Positions 8,067-18,232 of a stretch of 64,000 nucleotides of DNA are shown piece by piece. The position numbers and the translations under genes were made by a program. Source of the stretch: CAIXZV01 sp963697365 (GTDB taxonomy: Bacteria > Chloroflexota > Limnocylindria > Limnocylindrales > CSP1-4); contig CAVONT010000007.1 of the NCBI GenBank assembly GCA_963697365.1, forward strand, positions 54,587-118,586, written 5' to 3'. Under the pieces are notes generated by a model. That model did no database searches, was not told where the DNA came from, and saw only the letters and a program-made list of their open reading frames with translations. Numbering within the stretch: the stretch's first letter is position 1; the number at the start of each line of letters is the position of its first letter.

Positions 8067-8465
8067 TCAGCGGTCGGTCAACGCTCCCGCGCGCTCGATC
8101 GCCGCCCGTCGGGCCTCCTCGGCGCCTGAGAGCTTGCGGTAGGCCTCATCGAGCCGGTCTCCGGCATCCTCGGTGGAGTCGTCGCCGAAGCCCGCTGCCA
8201 CGACATCGCGCAGGTGGGTCGCGTAGGCCTCCAGGCCGAGCAGCTCGTAGGCGGTGATTGCCGGGGCGATGAGGTAGTCGTCCTCGTTGGCGAAGACGAG
8301 GTACCAGCCTCCGTCGGCAAGCTCCTCCTCGAGCTCGCGCGTCACGTAGATGGCGCGATCGAGCGGGGTGAGCGACACGAACACATCGTCGTTGTCGTCG
8401 CCAGAGTCCCTGTCCCAGACCAGCTCGCGGATCCGCGTGTACTCGGCCTGGACGATGACGTCCAC
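8067..8465 (-). CDS. DMP19 / DUF4375-like protein
   Basis: A 132-residue acidic cytoplasmic protein that starts at a GTG. The segment LTPLDRAIYVTRELEEELADGGW followed by LVFANEDDYL matches the pattern of the DMP19 family, where a helix-rich domain carries a conserved N/D-G-G motif. The molecular role of this family is not established outside DNA-mimic relatives in Neisseria, and I would not transfer that role. It is encoded between the PhoB-like regulator and methylglyoxal synthase, on the opposite strand from the former, with no clear functional tie. Confidence 0.55.
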   Translation of the reverse strand: MDVIVQAEYTRIRELVWDRDSGDDNDDVFVSLTPLDRAIYVTRELEEELADGGWYLVFANEDDYLIAPAITAYELLGLEAYATHLRDVVAAGFGDDSTEDAGDRLDEAYRKLSGAEEARRAAIERAGALTDR

Positions 8466-8553
8466 CTTGGTTCAACCCCAGCGGACCGGATGGCCCGGTT
8501 CAAGCACCCGCCATTGTCGGACGCAGCCCGGCTTGCGCGTGCGGTGAGTTTGG

Positions 8554-9042
8554 TTAACGCGCCGCTGATTCCTGCTTGGCCGCCTGGCGTGTGATCGTCC
8601 GCTCGAGGTGGGCGGAGAAGTCGGGGGCGGCGCGAACATAGGTCGCGCTCTCGAGGAGAGGCGATGAGATCATGAAGTCCGCGGAGGCGAGGTCGCACGC
8701 GACCGGGATGTTCCAGACGACGGCGATCCGCAGGAGCGCCTTGACGTCTGGGTCGTGCGGCTGGGGTTCGAGCGGATCCCAGAAGAACACGAGCAGGTCG
8801 ATGTGGCCCTCGGCGATCAGCGCGCCCAGCTGCTGGTCGCCGCCCAGCGGCCCGCTGTTGAGCTGGCGCACCGGGACCTCGAGTGCCTCCTCGAGCAGGC
8901 GGCCGGTCGTGCCGGTTGCCACCAGGTCGTGCCGGCGCAGCAGGTCCACGTTGAACCTGGCCCAATCGATGAGGTCCTGCTTCTCGTTGTCATGGGCGAC
9001 AAGCCCGATGGTCTTGCGCACGGGTTGCGGTGTACGGGTCAT
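8554..9042 (-). CDS. mgsA: Methylglyoxal synthase
   Basis: MgsA converts dihydroxyacetone phosphate to methylglyoxal and phosphate, a bypass of lower glycolysis that releases phosphate when sugar phosphates build up. The 162-residue product (about 152 in E. coli) has the diagnostic GTTGRLLEEA phosphate-binding segment, the SGPLGGDQQLGALI motif with catalytic aspartate, FFWDPLEPQPHDPDV, and the C-terminal WNIPVACDLASADF. The ATG at 9042 has GAGG nine bases upstream. The gene is a single unit; a stem CAGGC/GCCTG (9196-9209) and a GGTGG/CCACC dyad (9124-9137) lie in its upstream gap. Confidence 0.95.
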   Translation of the reverse strand: MTRTPQPVRKTIGLVAHDNEKQDLIDWARFNVDLLRRHDLVATGTTGRLLEEALEVPVRQLNSGPLGGDQQLGALIAEGHIDLLVFFWDPLEPQPHDPDVKALLRIAVVWNIPVACDLASADFMISSPLLESATYVRAAPDFSAHLERTITRQAAKQESAAR

Positions 9043-9259
9043 GTGGCGTTCCTCGGGTGGGGCCAGGTCCCGCCAGGGTGACGAGCGGCGTCCCGTGCAG
9101 ATCGTAGGACGCCAGCGGTGCCCGGTGGGGTGCCACCCGTCGCCAGATGCGCATCCGGAGGCGTGGCCCACCAGCACTGGTCGCCGGTGGGGTGACAGGC
9201 AACAGCCTGCTCACCGCCCGTTGACATCGGGGAAACGCACCCGCGGCACCGTTCGCTCC

Positions 9260-9652
9260 ATGGATGCCATCGCCACGCCTGCCGCGCCATGCCGCGTGGC
9301 TCGTCATGCCCTCGTCCAGGATCCCGAGTCCCTGGCACGGGCGCTGCGCCATCTCCTGCGCCGGGATGGCGACTATCCCGCGCTGTGGAGGTCGGGCCGC
9401 TTCGCTACCGCCGTGGATGCCCATCGTCGGCACGGCGCGGCCACGGACGCCGGGTACTCCGACCAGGCGACTGGCAATGACGCGTTCGTGTCAGCCGTGT
9501 CGCGCCTGGGCACCGATCCTGCAGCCGTCGCGCTCGCGATCGGCCACCTGGAGGCCGGCCTTGGCCGCGTGCTCCCGCCGTGGGCGGAACTCCTGCGTGC
9601 CGGGGAACTCGCCCGTCCATCGGAGGTCGAGATCGGGACATGGTTCGGATGA
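9260..9652 (+). CDS. Hypothetical protein, first of an overlapping pair
   Basis: I do not recognise this 130-residue protein. It is helix-rich and arginine/alanine-rich with no membrane segment or signal peptide; a repeated pattern of VxALAIGHLEAGLGR-like amphipathic helices fills the C-terminal half. Support for it as a gene comes from the ATGA overlap with the next frame (9649-9652), the normal codon use and the 217-base upstream gap that contains a TTGACA at 9221. Its function is unknown, and any link with the following gene rests on their coupling only. Confidence 0.5.
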   Translation: MDAIATPAAPCRVARHALVQDPESLARALRHLLRRDGDYPALWRSGRFATAVDAHRRHGAATDAGYSDQATGNDAFVSAVSRLGTDPAAVALAIGHLEAGLGRVLPPWAELLRAGELARPSEVEIGTWFG

Positions 9653-10062
9653 CTCCCAAGGCCGTGGCCGGCAGCGTCCCCGGGAACCTGGCACGGCTCA
9701 GCGTGGACGACGCGTGGTGGCTCATCCGCCACGACGTCGGGCAACTGCCCCGAGTGCACAAGATGATCACGGAGCCCCACGCAGGCAGCCACGCCGTGGC
9801 CAGGCGCGTGGCCGTCATCCGGCGTGGTCTTGCCCCGATCAAGGACCCCACCCTGCTGGCTCTGTCGCTGGTGCGCGAGGCGGGCCTGGCGGAAGCGCTG
9901 CAGTCGGACCTCAGCCCGCTGCGGATCGGGTATGCCATCCGGTATCTCGAACTGACGGTGAGCGGGCAGGAGGCGTGGCTGGCTGACGCGCCCCCGCAGG
10001 TCGCCCCCGGGCACCCCGGAGACGCCGTTCCCGACGCGTGGGGATCGTTGACCCATCGTTGA
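9649..10062 (+). CDS. Hypothetical protein, second of an overlapping pair
   Basis: A 137-residue soluble protein of unknown family, translated from ATG 9649 inside the ATGA overlap with the preceding gene (an in-frame ATG nine bases earlier is possible). It has alternating helical segments such as SVDDAWWLIRHDVGQLPRV and RIGYAIRYLELTVSGQ. The helix IGYAIRYLE resembles LAIGHLEAG of its partner, so the two may be distant copies of one fold, which I cannot prove by eye. No catalytic motif is visible. Confidence 0.5.
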   Translation: MTPKAVAGSVPGNLARLSVDDAWWLIRHDVGQLPRVHKMITEPHAGSHAVARRVAVIRRGLAPIKDPTLLALSLVREAGLAEALQSDLSPLRIGYAIRYLELTVSGQEAWLADAPPQVAPGHPGDAVPDAWGSLTHR

Positions 10063-10173
10063 CCACCCGTTGCGGACGTGGAGCGCCGGGGCTGCTTCGA
10101 TAACTGCAGCGCCGGTCCACTGGGGGTCGGCCACGAGGAGCGATCGTATCGCCAGACTCCGGAGCCACTGAAG

Positions 10174-10356
10174 ATGGACTGCGACACCTGCGGACGCCAC
10201 GTGCCGTCCCGCGAGATCTTCGCCGTGTCCAAGCCTGACGGGTCAATCGCCATGGCCTGCGGCCGCTGCCGTCGCCTCGTGGCGCGTCGGCCCAGGAACG
10301 GCGTCCAGCGTGTCCTGTCGGCCGGCCAGGCGGTGCCCCTGCTCCCGGCCGGGTGA
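10174..10356 (+). CDS. Small zinc-ribbon-like protein
   Basis: A 60-residue basic protein with two CxxC pairs, CDTCGRH at the N-terminus (residues 3-6) and CGRCRRL near residue 30, spaced as in a treble-clef or zinc-ribbon fold. The tail is rich in arginine. Such small ribbons often bind nucleic acid or act as protein adaptors, but no role can be assigned. It lies 41 bases ahead of the HAD phosphatase gene on the same strand. Confidence 0.55.
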   Translation: MDCDTCGRHVPSREIFAVSKPDGSIAMACGRCRRLVARRPRNGVQRVLSAGQAVPLLPAG

Positions 10357-10397
10357 CACCCCGGCCACCCCGGCCGCCGCAATCGAGGAAGGCCCAG

Positions 10398-11333
10398 ATG
10401 TCCCACATAGGTCGCGCCGTCGCTGGCGCTCCTCGCCCTCGCCTGCTGGCGTGTGATATCGACGGCACGCTGCTGGACCCGGCCGGGCGCCTCCGGCCGC
10501 ACGTCCGCGATGCGATCCGCACGGTCGTGTCGAGTGGAGTGCGGGTCGTGCTGGCAACGGGCCGCTCCCCTTGGGCGGGGATCAGCGAGCTTTGTGCGGA
10601 GCTCGGTCTGTCGGGACCGCAGATCGCTGCCCAGGGCGCCCTGTCCATCGACCCTGTGACTGGCCGGGTGGTCCGGCGTCTCGAGCTCACGGCGCCGGTC
10701 TACGACGATGCACTGCGCTTCGCCGATGCCCTCGACCTCGATCCCGTGGTGGGGACCGCAGACACCGTCTACACGCGAGGATCGGATGCCGCCGTTGACT
10801 TCCTGCGGACGGATGCCGCCCGTCGGCGGATGCAGGTTGTCGGGGACCTGGGCGACGTTCGCGACCGCGCGCCCATCCGCGTCTTCCTGCCGACGGATCC
10901 CCACCTCCACAGGCACGTGCTGGCCGCAGCAACAGTCTGGTTCGCGGGACGTGCGTCCCTGGTGTGGACGGACGACGGAGGTGTGGAGGTCCTCGCCCCC
11001 GGCGCCGACAAGGGCTCTGCCGTCGAGTGGCTGGCCCGCAGCCTGCGGATCCCGCGCGAGGCCGTGGCGGCGGTCGGCGATGGCGGCAACGACATCACCA
11101 TGCTCCGGTACGCGGCGATGTCGGCGGCGATGGCGGGTGCGCCCGAACCTGTTCGCAGGCGCGCAACCCTGGTCGGTGGCTCGAATGCCGACGATGGGGT
11201 CATCGACGTCCTGGCCGCGTTCTTTCCGGACCTCGCCGACCGGTTCGGTCGTCGCCGGCCAACGCACCCGCTGCGCAGGACAGGATCCTTCGGCCACGTG
11301 GATGAGCTCCCTCCCACAGCCATCGTGGCGTGA
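10398..11333 (+). CDS. HAD-superfamily phosphatase, Cof type (subfamily IIB)
   Basis: A cytoplasmic phosphatase for small phosphorylated metabolites such as sugar phosphates. All four HAD motifs are visible in the 311-residue protein: DIDGTLLD near residue 20 (nucleophile and acid-base aspartates), LATGRS (motif II), the lysine in GADKGSAVEWL (motif III) and GDGGNDITML (motif IV). The distance between motifs II and III fits the C2 cap of Cof proteins. ATG 10398 follows GAGGAAGG at good spacing, so it is preferred to the in-frame start at 10353. The exact substrate cannot be predicted. Confidence 0.87.
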   Translation: MSHIGRAVAGAPRPRLLACDIDGTLLDPAGRLRPHVRDAIRTVVSSGVRVVLATGRSPWAGISELCAELGLSGPQIAAQGALSIDPVTGRVVRRLELTAPVYDDALRFADALDLDPVVGTADTVYTRGSDAAVDFLRTDAARRRMQVVGDLGDVRDRAPIRVFLPTDPHLHRHVLAAATVWFAGRASLVWTDDGGVEVLAPGADKGSAVEWLARSLRIPREAVAAVGDGGNDITMLRYAAMSAAMAGAPEPVRRRATLVGGSNADDGVIDVLAAFFPDLADRFGRRRPTHPLRRTGSFGHVDELPPTAIVA

Positions 11334-11370
11334 GACGAGGACCCGTCGCCTGCCCGTGTTCGACTCCCCA

Positions 11371-11406
11371 GCGCAGGCACTCGGACGTCACTCCGGGTGT
11401 CTGCGC
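11371..11406 (+). terminator. Stem-loop after the HAD phosphatase gene
   Basis: GCGCAGGCACTCGG (11371-11384) pairs with CCGGGTGTCTGCGC (11393-11406) with two mismatches around an 8-base loop. It lies 38 bases after the stop and has no T tract. Confidence 0.5.
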
Positions 11407-11542
11407 GACCCCTTGCGCGCCCGACCGCGGGCGGCTGATGGGCAACGGCCGCCAGGCTCCCGTCCCTGCAATCCGATGATCACGCGTTAACAGTCAGGTC
11501 CTACCTTCCTGCCGCCACCCCGTTCCCTGAGGTTCAGACCAG

Positions 11543-11959
11543 ATGACCGTTTCCGCAGATCGACTTCGCGCCGTGCCGCTCTTCTCCGGCCTGACGGACC
11601 GCGCCTTCGACGCCGTCGCAGCGCTCGCCGTTGAGCAGGAACTGCCTGAGGGATCCGTGCTCGCGGCGGAGGGCGGGCCGGGTGACGCCTTCTTCCTCGT
11701 GCTCGATGGGCGGATCGCGGTCACTCGCGAGGGTTCGCCCCTACGCGAACTCGGCCAGGGGGACTTCCTCGGCGAGATCGCGCTGGTGGACCGCCGCCCA
11801 AGGACCGCCACTGCCACGGCCCTCACCCAGGTGACAGTCGCCGTGATCGACGCCGCGGCCTTCACCGAACTCATGGAGCGGCACTCCGCCGTGCGTCATG
11901 GGATCCTCGTGGCGTTGACGGACCGCATCCGCAGCGATGAGGCCGGGAGTATCGCCTGA
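11543..11959 (+). CDS. Stand-alone cyclic-nucleotide-binding domain protein
   Basis: A single cNMP-binding beta-roll of 138 residues. LFSGLTDRAFDAVA begins the domain; GDAFFLVLDGRIAV and GDFLGEIALVDRRPRTATATA form the phosphate-binding cassette, with the expected glutamate and arginine. There is no helix-turn-helix as in Crp and no membrane or kinase part, so it is probably a regulatory subunit or sensor that acts on a partner. It precedes the polyphosphate genes by 142 bases; whether it acts on them is unknown. The ligand (cAMP, cGMP or none) cannot be told. Confidence 0.8.
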   Translation: MTVSADRLRAVPLFSGLTDRAFDAVAALAVEQELPEGSVLAAEGGPGDAFFLVLDGRIAVTREGSPLRELGQGDFLGEIALVDRRPRTATATALTQVTVAVIDAAAFTELMERHSAVRHGILVALTDRIRSDEAGSIA

Positions 11960-12101
11960 CGACGGGCCTGCCCTCTGCGACCGCACTGCCGCCGGGCGGC
12001 CGCACCCACGCAACGGCCCCGCGTCCGGGTCCCACGTGCGGCAGACTTGCTCCAGCGAGGCGCATGCCCCGTGGCGCCGGACGGCAGCAGAGGAGCGAGC
12101 G

Positions 12102-12814
<713 letters not shown>

Positions 12815-14056
12815 GTGACACCAGCCCAAGCTGCGGCCGCGTCGGCGCTGCTCGGTGAAGCCGCTGCATACCTGCGGCAGTCCCGCGAGCCTGCCGCCGA
12901 GCACATCGTCGAGCGAGTGGACTCGCGCGGGCGTGCGCCCGTGCACGCGACCGTCGAGCCCGGCCAGGACGATGGCGCCGCCTACGGACCGTTCCACGTT
13001 GGTGCGCTTCCGCCGGACGTGCCCCAGCAGGCCGAGGCGGCGCATGCCCCCCAGCCCGGGCCGGCCCACGCATCCCTGGCTCCGATCGTGATCCCGCCGG
13101 GTGCCGCGATCGGCGCTGCCATCGACGTTGGCGCCACGAGCCTGCACCTCCTCGTGGCCGCGGTCGGCGGGCACCGGGTGGAGCCGATCCTCGACGAGTC
13201 CGTGTTCCTCGGCCTCGGCGACCGCGTCACTGCCAACGGCCGTATGGGCCAGGGAGGCCGCGAGGAGCTGATCGCGTCACTGGTCGCCTACATCCAGTCG
13301 GCCCGCCAGCTCGGCGCGTCGCACATCACGGTGGTCGGGACGGACCCCCTGCGGAACTCCGACGACGCGGGCCTCGTGATCCACGAGGTGGAGGCCCGGA
13401 CCGGTGTCGCGGTCCATGTGCTCGAGCACGAGGAGGAGGGCCGGCTCACCCTCCTGGGCGTCACGAAGGGACTGCGGATCAGGTCGCAGATGCTGGTCGT
13501 CGATGTCGGCGGAGGCAGCACGGAGTTCGTGGTCGTCAGCCCGGACGCGAGCGTGTCCACCACCGGGCTCCCGCTCGGTGCCGCACGCCTGACCAGGGAC
13601 CTCGTCCGCAGCGACCCGCCGTCACTCGCCGAGGTCGAAGCCCTCAAGGCCGCCGTCAGGAGCATCCTCGAGTCCGCCCCCGCCGCCCACCCGGGCGAGA
13701 TCGTGGCCGTCGGCGGGACGTCGAGCAACCTCCTCAAGCTGTTGCCTGCGACCGCCCTCGACCGTGTCCTCACCCGACGCCGGCTGACCGTGGCGCTCGC
13801 CATGCTCACCGTGGAGCGCAGCCTCGAGGCCGCCGAGCGTCACCTCGTCAGACCCGCTCGTGCGCGGATCCTGCCTGCCGGCGCGATCATCGTGGATGCG
13901 ATCCTGGAGCACTACGAGGCCGACCGGCTCCGGGTGTCGGAGGAGGGGATCAGGGAGGGGCTCGTGCTCGCGACGGCGGCAGCCGGACCCGCCTGGCGAG
14001 ACCGTCTGCCCGCGCTCGTGCGCGGCTGGTCCGACGAGGCCTGGCCGATCGACTGA
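12815..14056 (+). CDS. ppx: Exopolyphosphatase / Ppx-GppA family phosphatase
   Basis: Ppx/GppA enzymes remove terminal phosphate from polyphosphate or from pppGpp. The conserved ASKHA fold starts near residue 105 with AAIDVGATSLHLLVA (P-loop 1), followed by GTDPLRNSDD, the second phosphate loop VVDVGGGSTEFVVV near 230, and IVAVGGTSSNLL. The catalytic glutamate region is HEVEARTGVAVHVLEHEEEG. The protein is about 310 residues in the core, as in short bacterial Ppx. The listed GTG start is only the first in this frame after the repeat; the real start is probably ATG 12102 (see the preceding entry). Convergent to the CYTH-CHAD and ppk1 genes. Confidence 0.85.
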   Translation: MTPAQAAAASALLGEAAAYLRQSREPAAEHIVERVDSRGRAPVHATVEPGQDDGAAYGPFHVGALPPDVPQQAEAAHAPQPGPAHASLAPIVIPPGAAIGAAIDVGATSLHLLVAAVGGHRVEPILDESVFLGLGDRVTANGRMGQGGREELIASLVAYIQSARQLGASHITVVGTDPLRNSDDAGLVIHEVEARTGVAVHVLEHEEEGRLTLLGVTKGLRIRSQMLVVDVGGGSTEFVVVSPDASVSTTGLPLGAARLTRDLVRSDPPSLAEVEALKAAVRSILESAPAAHPGEIVAVGGTSSNLLKLLPATALDRVLTRRRLTVALAMLTVERSLEAAERHLVRPARARILPAGAIIVDAILEHYEADRLRVSEEGIREGLVLATAAAGPAWRDRLPALVRGWSDEAWPID

Positions 14057-14089
14057 GCAAGCCCCCTCGTCCGTCCCTGCCGGACGACG

Positions 14090-15917
14090 CTAGAGGCCCG
14101 CGACCAGCCGTCCGAGCGCGCGCCGGAACACCACGGACGAGACGCCGCGCCAGGCCGGCCCGACTGTCCGTCGCAGACGGGCCAGCTCGCGCTCGCGGTC
14201 GACCAGGTACCGGCCGATCGCCTGGGTCTCCGCCTCGGTCAGCTTGCCTCCGTTCTCCACCAGGAACTGGCGCGCAAGGCCCGCGGCGACATCAGCGTCG
14301 TGCAGCCAGCCCAGGTGGTCCTGCAGGGCGACGACCTTCTCGATCACCGGTCCGGAGTCTCGCCCGAGCGCCTCGCGCACGAACTCCAGCGTGTAGCGCA
14401 GCCACTTGGCCGCGATCCGCAGATCGTGGAGGGTGGTCACATCCGCCCAGCGCATGACCGGCTCGTAGGCCCGGACCACCTCGTAGGCGGCCCAGATGCG
14501 TGACGGCATCGTGTCCCGGACGCGGTGCGCCTCGACGGCGCCCACGGGTCGGACACCCTTACCCTCGGTCTGCAGGAACTCGACGTACCCGTCGACCCAC
14601 TTCCGGTAACGCCCGGAGTCCAGCTCCTTGAGGAGGACCACCCGCGCGGCGTCGCGGCTGACACGCCAGCCCTGGATCAGCGCGTCGAAGGCTCGAGCCT
14701 CGGGCCCGGCGAGGCCGCCCTGGTAGAGCTCGGCTGCCTCGATGAGGACATCGAGGTCCCGCACGGCACCCAGATCGGCCGCCACGAGCTTGAGGCGCCG
14801 GCGGTGCTTGTCGGTGCGCTCCAGGTCGAAGGCATCGCCGAAGACCCGCCACGCGGCACGCTGACGGCGGGTGGCCACCCGCATCGCGTGCAGCTCCTCG
14901 GGATCCTTGCCCAGGCGGGTGCCCTCCTCGCGGGTGAGCATGCGGGCGAGATGGAACCGCAGGACCTTGCGGCCGGCCTCGGCCAGGTGGTCGTCACCGA
15001 GGACGCCTGGCGTCTTGGGCGCCACGATGCGGGGCGGCTTCGGGGCGGCTTCGACCGCAGCCTCGACGCCGCCGGTGGCCGCCGCCGCTGCCTCCGGCTC
15101 GACGGCGGGGCCGGCATCGGCAGAGGGAGCGCTCCTGGTGCCCCGTGCAGCCTCGGGGGCCGCGTCGTCATCGGCCTCGTCATCGATCTCGTCCGGGTCC
15201 TCGGTCTCGCCGTGCTCGGCCAGGGCCTCGCGCCGGGCGATCGCCTCGAGCGCACGCTCCAGCTTGGACGTGTCGGCCGGCACCAGCTCCTCGACCTCGG
15301 CCAGCAGGTCGGCGAGCGGCTCCAGTGCCTCCTCGTCGCCCTCCCGCAGCTCCAGCTCGAGCTCCGCGAAACGCTCGATCACCGCGTCGCCCTGGATGAC
15401 TTCCACTCCGTCGACCGAGACCTCGATCACGGTCCCGTCCCTCCCGTAGAGGCGCTTGCGGCGCTGCTGCCGGATGCGTACGCAGCTCGCCGAGCGAGCC
15501 CGAGCCCGCGATCGCGAGCACCGCGTCGCGGGCAGCCGACGTCGGCCAGTCGGCGACGCTGGACTCGAGGTCGGCCGGACCCTCCAGCTCCTCGCGCCGG
15601 TGCGCTGCCCCGCCGTCGTCGCGGCGCCGCAGCCCCTTGAGCGTGATCACCGTGCCGTCACCGCTGCTGCGCAGGCGGCCTGCGTACCCGGCCTCGGCCA
15701 GGGAGCGGGTGCCCGTGTCCACGTAGCGGTCTTCGTGCTGCACCGTCTCCGCCGGCCCGAGAGCAGAGAAGCCGGCCAGGTCGTCGGCCCCGAGCAGGCG
15801 CTCGCCCGTCGAGACGTCGGTCATGCGGTACTTGAGCTCGATCTCGAGCGGCACATCGGCCTCGACAGGGCCGCGGCCCTCGGGTTCGGTGGGCATTGTC
15901 GCCTCGTTCTCCGTCAT
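14090..15917 (-). CDS. CYTH and CHAD domain protein, one-base frameshift between halves of CYTH
   Basis: A polyphosphate-associated protein. The N-terminal CYTH domain starts at ATG 15917 with LEIELKYRMTD and carries the EIELK signature, R/K-rich strands (YAGRLRSSGDGTVITLKG) and the later strands IEVSVDGVEVIQG and FAELELELREG. One extra base near 15476 breaks it; without it the sequence reads LRTIRQQRRKRLYGRDG across the junction. After an acidic Ala/Glu linker of about 70 residues, the C-terminal CHAD domain has LHAMRVATRRQRAAWRVF and LHDLRIAAKWLRYTLEF, the conserved helices whose basic residues bind polyphosphate. CYTH hydrolyses or binds triphosphates such as short-chain polyphosphate. The start overlaps the ppk1 stop as ATGA, so the two are translated together. 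Confidence 0.87.
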
Positions 15918-18088
15918 GCGCGGGGATCCATCGAACCCGCCAGCGCATGCGGGCGGCTGGGCAGGCTGGACGACACCGCGGCGGATGCGGCGGCGTCCTC
16001 CTTGAGGACCGCGAACGTGTCCACGGTCCCCTCGCGTGACTCGAGGACCTCGATCCGGTTCCAGCGCCCGTCCTTGCCGAGCTGCCACGAGCGGCGGTCG
16101 TCGGCGAGCATGACCTCGATGATCCGCCGCATCCGCGACCTCGCCTCGCCGTCCTCGACCGGGGTGACAACCTCGACGCGACGGTCCAGGTTGCGCTCCA
16201 TGAGGTCAGCCGAGCCGATGTACCACTCGGATCGTCCGCCGTTGTGGAACATCCAGATCCGGGAGTGCTCCAGGAACTCGCCGACGATGGAGCGGACGGT
16301 GATGTTCTCCGACACGCCTGGCAGACCCGGCACGAGGCAGCAGGCGCCGCGCACGATGAGGTCGCACTGGACGCCGGCTCGGGACGCCTCGTAGAGCGCC
16401 TCGACCACCTGGGTGTCAACGAGCGAGTTGACCTTGAGGACGATGCGCGCCTGGTTGCCCGCGCGGGCGGCGGCGGCCTCGCGCTCGACCAGCTCGATGA
16501 AGCGGGAGCGCAGGGTCATCGGCGCCACCAGCAGGCGCCGGAAGACGCGCTGGCGGGAGAGCCCGGTGATGACGTTGAACAGGTCGGTGACGTCCGCGCC
16601 CAGCTCCTCGCGGCAGGTGAGCAGGCCCAGGTCCACGTACAGGCGCGCTGTCTTGCCGTTGTAGTTGCCGGTGCCGATGTGGCAGTAGCGCCGCAGGCCG
16701 TGCCCCTCGCGGCGGACGACGAGCGCCACCTTCGAGTGGGTCTTGAGGCCCACGAGGCCGTACACGACGTGGGCGCCCGCCTGCTCGAGGCGCCGGGCCC
16801 AGACGATGTTGTTCGCCTCGTCGAAGCGGGCCTTGATCTCCACAAGGACCACGACCTGCTTGCCGCGCTCGGCTGCGCGGATCAGCGCCTTGACGATGGG
16901 GGAGTCGCCCGACGTCCGGTACAGGGTCTGCTTGATCGTCAGGACGTCCGGGTCATCGGCCGCCTGGTCCAGGAACCGCTCCACCGATGCCGAGAACGAC
17001 TCGTACGGGTGGTGGATGAAGATGTCGCCCGCGCGCATCTGGGCGAAGACGTCGGTGGGCTCGTCCTCGTCGGGCGGCAGCAGGCGCTGCGGGATGACGG
17101 GGTTGTGCGGCGGGGCCTTGAGGTCCGGCCGGTCCAGGCCGGCGAGCTGGAACAGCGATGTGAGGTCCAGCATCCCTGCGACCTCGAAGCAGTCCTCCTC
17201 GCGGACGCCGGTGCCCTTGATCAGGATCTGCCGGGTGACCTCGGGCATCGAGCGCTCGGTCTCCAGGCGCACGGCCTGCCCGAACCGCCGGCGGCGCACC
17301 TCCTCCTCGATGGCGAGCAGGAGATCGTCGGCCTCGTCTTCCTCGAGCGTGATGTCGGCGTCACGGGTGACCCGGAACAGGTGGGTCTCGAGGATCTCCA
17401 TGCCCCGGAACAGCTCGTCGAGGTTCGCCTCGATGACCTGGTCCAGCAGGACGAACTTGTCGCGTTCGACGGCGAACAGGCGGGGCAGGATCGGCGGGAT
17501 CTTGACCCGCGCGAAGCGCTTCTCGCCAGTCTCGGGATCACGCAGGCCGACAGCGATCGACAGGCTCAGGGTGGAGATGTACGGGAACGGGTGACCGGGA
17601 TCCACCGCGAGCGGCGTCAGGACCGGGAAGATCTCGTCGTGGAAGCGCCGGCGGAGCGTCTCGTGGTGATCCGGGACCTCCTCGTAGTCCAGGATCTCGA
17701 CGCCCTCGGAGGCGAGGTCCTTGCGGATGTCGTTCCAGATGCTGGCGTGCTCGACGATGAGCTCGCGGACGCGCTCGCGGATGGCATCGAGCTGCTGGGA
17801 CGGCGTCAGGCCGTCAAGTGAGTGGTGCGAGGCGTTCGACTGGTCCTGGCGGCGCAGGCCGGACACGCGGACCTGGAAGAACTCGTCGAGGTTGTTGGCG
17901 AAGATGGCCAGGAACTTGACCCGCTCCAGCAGCGGGTTTCGGACGTCGCGGGCCTCGTGGAGCACGCGCGCGTTGAACTCGATCCAGCTGAGCTCGCGGT
18001 TGAGGATCGGCCCACGCTGGTCACGCACCGCACGACGGCGTCCACGGCTGGCGACGCGGGGACCGGGAGCGGGGCGAACGGTGGCCAT
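15914..18088 (-). CDS. ppk1: Polyphosphate kinase 1
   Basis: Ppk1 makes polyphosphate from the terminal phosphate of ATP, reversibly. The 724-residue protein is full length. The N domain has NRELSWIEFNARVL and FLAIFANNLDEFFQVRV; the head domain follows; the catalytic C domains have the phosphorylated histidine in VGLKTHSKVALV (near residue 445) and the second conserved histidine in RYCHIGTGNYNGKTA (near 465), plus IGSADLMERNLDRRVEV. A 30-residue arginine-rich leader precedes the conserved part. It is the first gene of a two-gene unit with the CYTH-CHAD gene, and a Ppx gene lies just beyond, giving synthesis, binding and breakdown of polyphosphate in one place. Confidence 0.97.
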   Translation of the reverse strand: MATVRPAPGPRVASRGRRRAVRDQRGPILNRELSWIEFNARVLHEARDVRNPLLERVKFLAIFANNLDEFFQVRVSGLRRQDQSNASHHSLDGLTPSQQLDAIRERVRELIVEHASIWNDIRKDLASEGVEILDYEEVPDHHETLRRRFHDEIFPVLTPLAVDPGHPFPYISTLSLSIAVGLRDPETGEKRFARVKIPPILPRLFAVERDKFVLLDQVIEANLDELFRGMEILETHLFRVTRDADITLEEDEADDLLLAIEEEVRRRRFGQAVRLETERSMPEVTRQILIKGTGVREEDCFEVAGMLDLTSLFQLAGLDRPDLKAPPHNPVIPQRLLPPDEDEPTDVFAQMRAGDIFIHHPYESFSASVERFLDQAADDPDVLTIKQTLYRTSGDSPIVKALIRAAERGKQVVVLVEIKARFDEANNIVWARRLEQAGAHVVYGLVGLKTHSKVALVVRREGHGLRRYCHIGTGNYNGKTARLYVDLGLLTCREELGADVTDLFNVITGLSRQRVFRRLLVAPMTLRSRFIELVEREAAAARAGNQARIVLKVNSLVDTQVVEALYEASRAGVQCDLIVRGACCLVPGLPGVSENITVRSIVGEFLEHSRIWMFHNGGRSEWYIGSADLMERNLDRRVEVVTPVEDGEARSRMRRIIEVMLADDRRSWQLGKDGRWNRIEVLESREGTVDTFAVLKEDAAASAAVSSSLPSRPHALAGSMDPRA

Positions 18089-18232
18089 GGGTCCTCTTGG
18101 GCCCGCCGGTCACCGGTCCTGGGTGCGATGACCCAGCCACCCCGGATCACCGGTTCGGGAGTCCATGAATCCTACCATCAGGCTGCCGCGGCCCAATTCC
18201 TGCGAAGAGGGTGTGACCAGGGGCCGCCGATC

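Noticed and set aside
9124..9209. Dyads upstream of mgsA as another four-dyad element
   Set aside because: The dyads found (GGTGG/CCACC, CAGGC/GCCTG) have different arms and 4-base centres and do not keep the 41-base spacing or mirror symmetry.
16244..17821. Long plus-strand frame of 525 codons opposite ppk1
   Set aside because: It is the antisense of ppk1, rich in Asp, Val, Arg and Glu as expected of the complement of GC-rich coding DNA, with no motif. The ppk1 frame has full family motifs.
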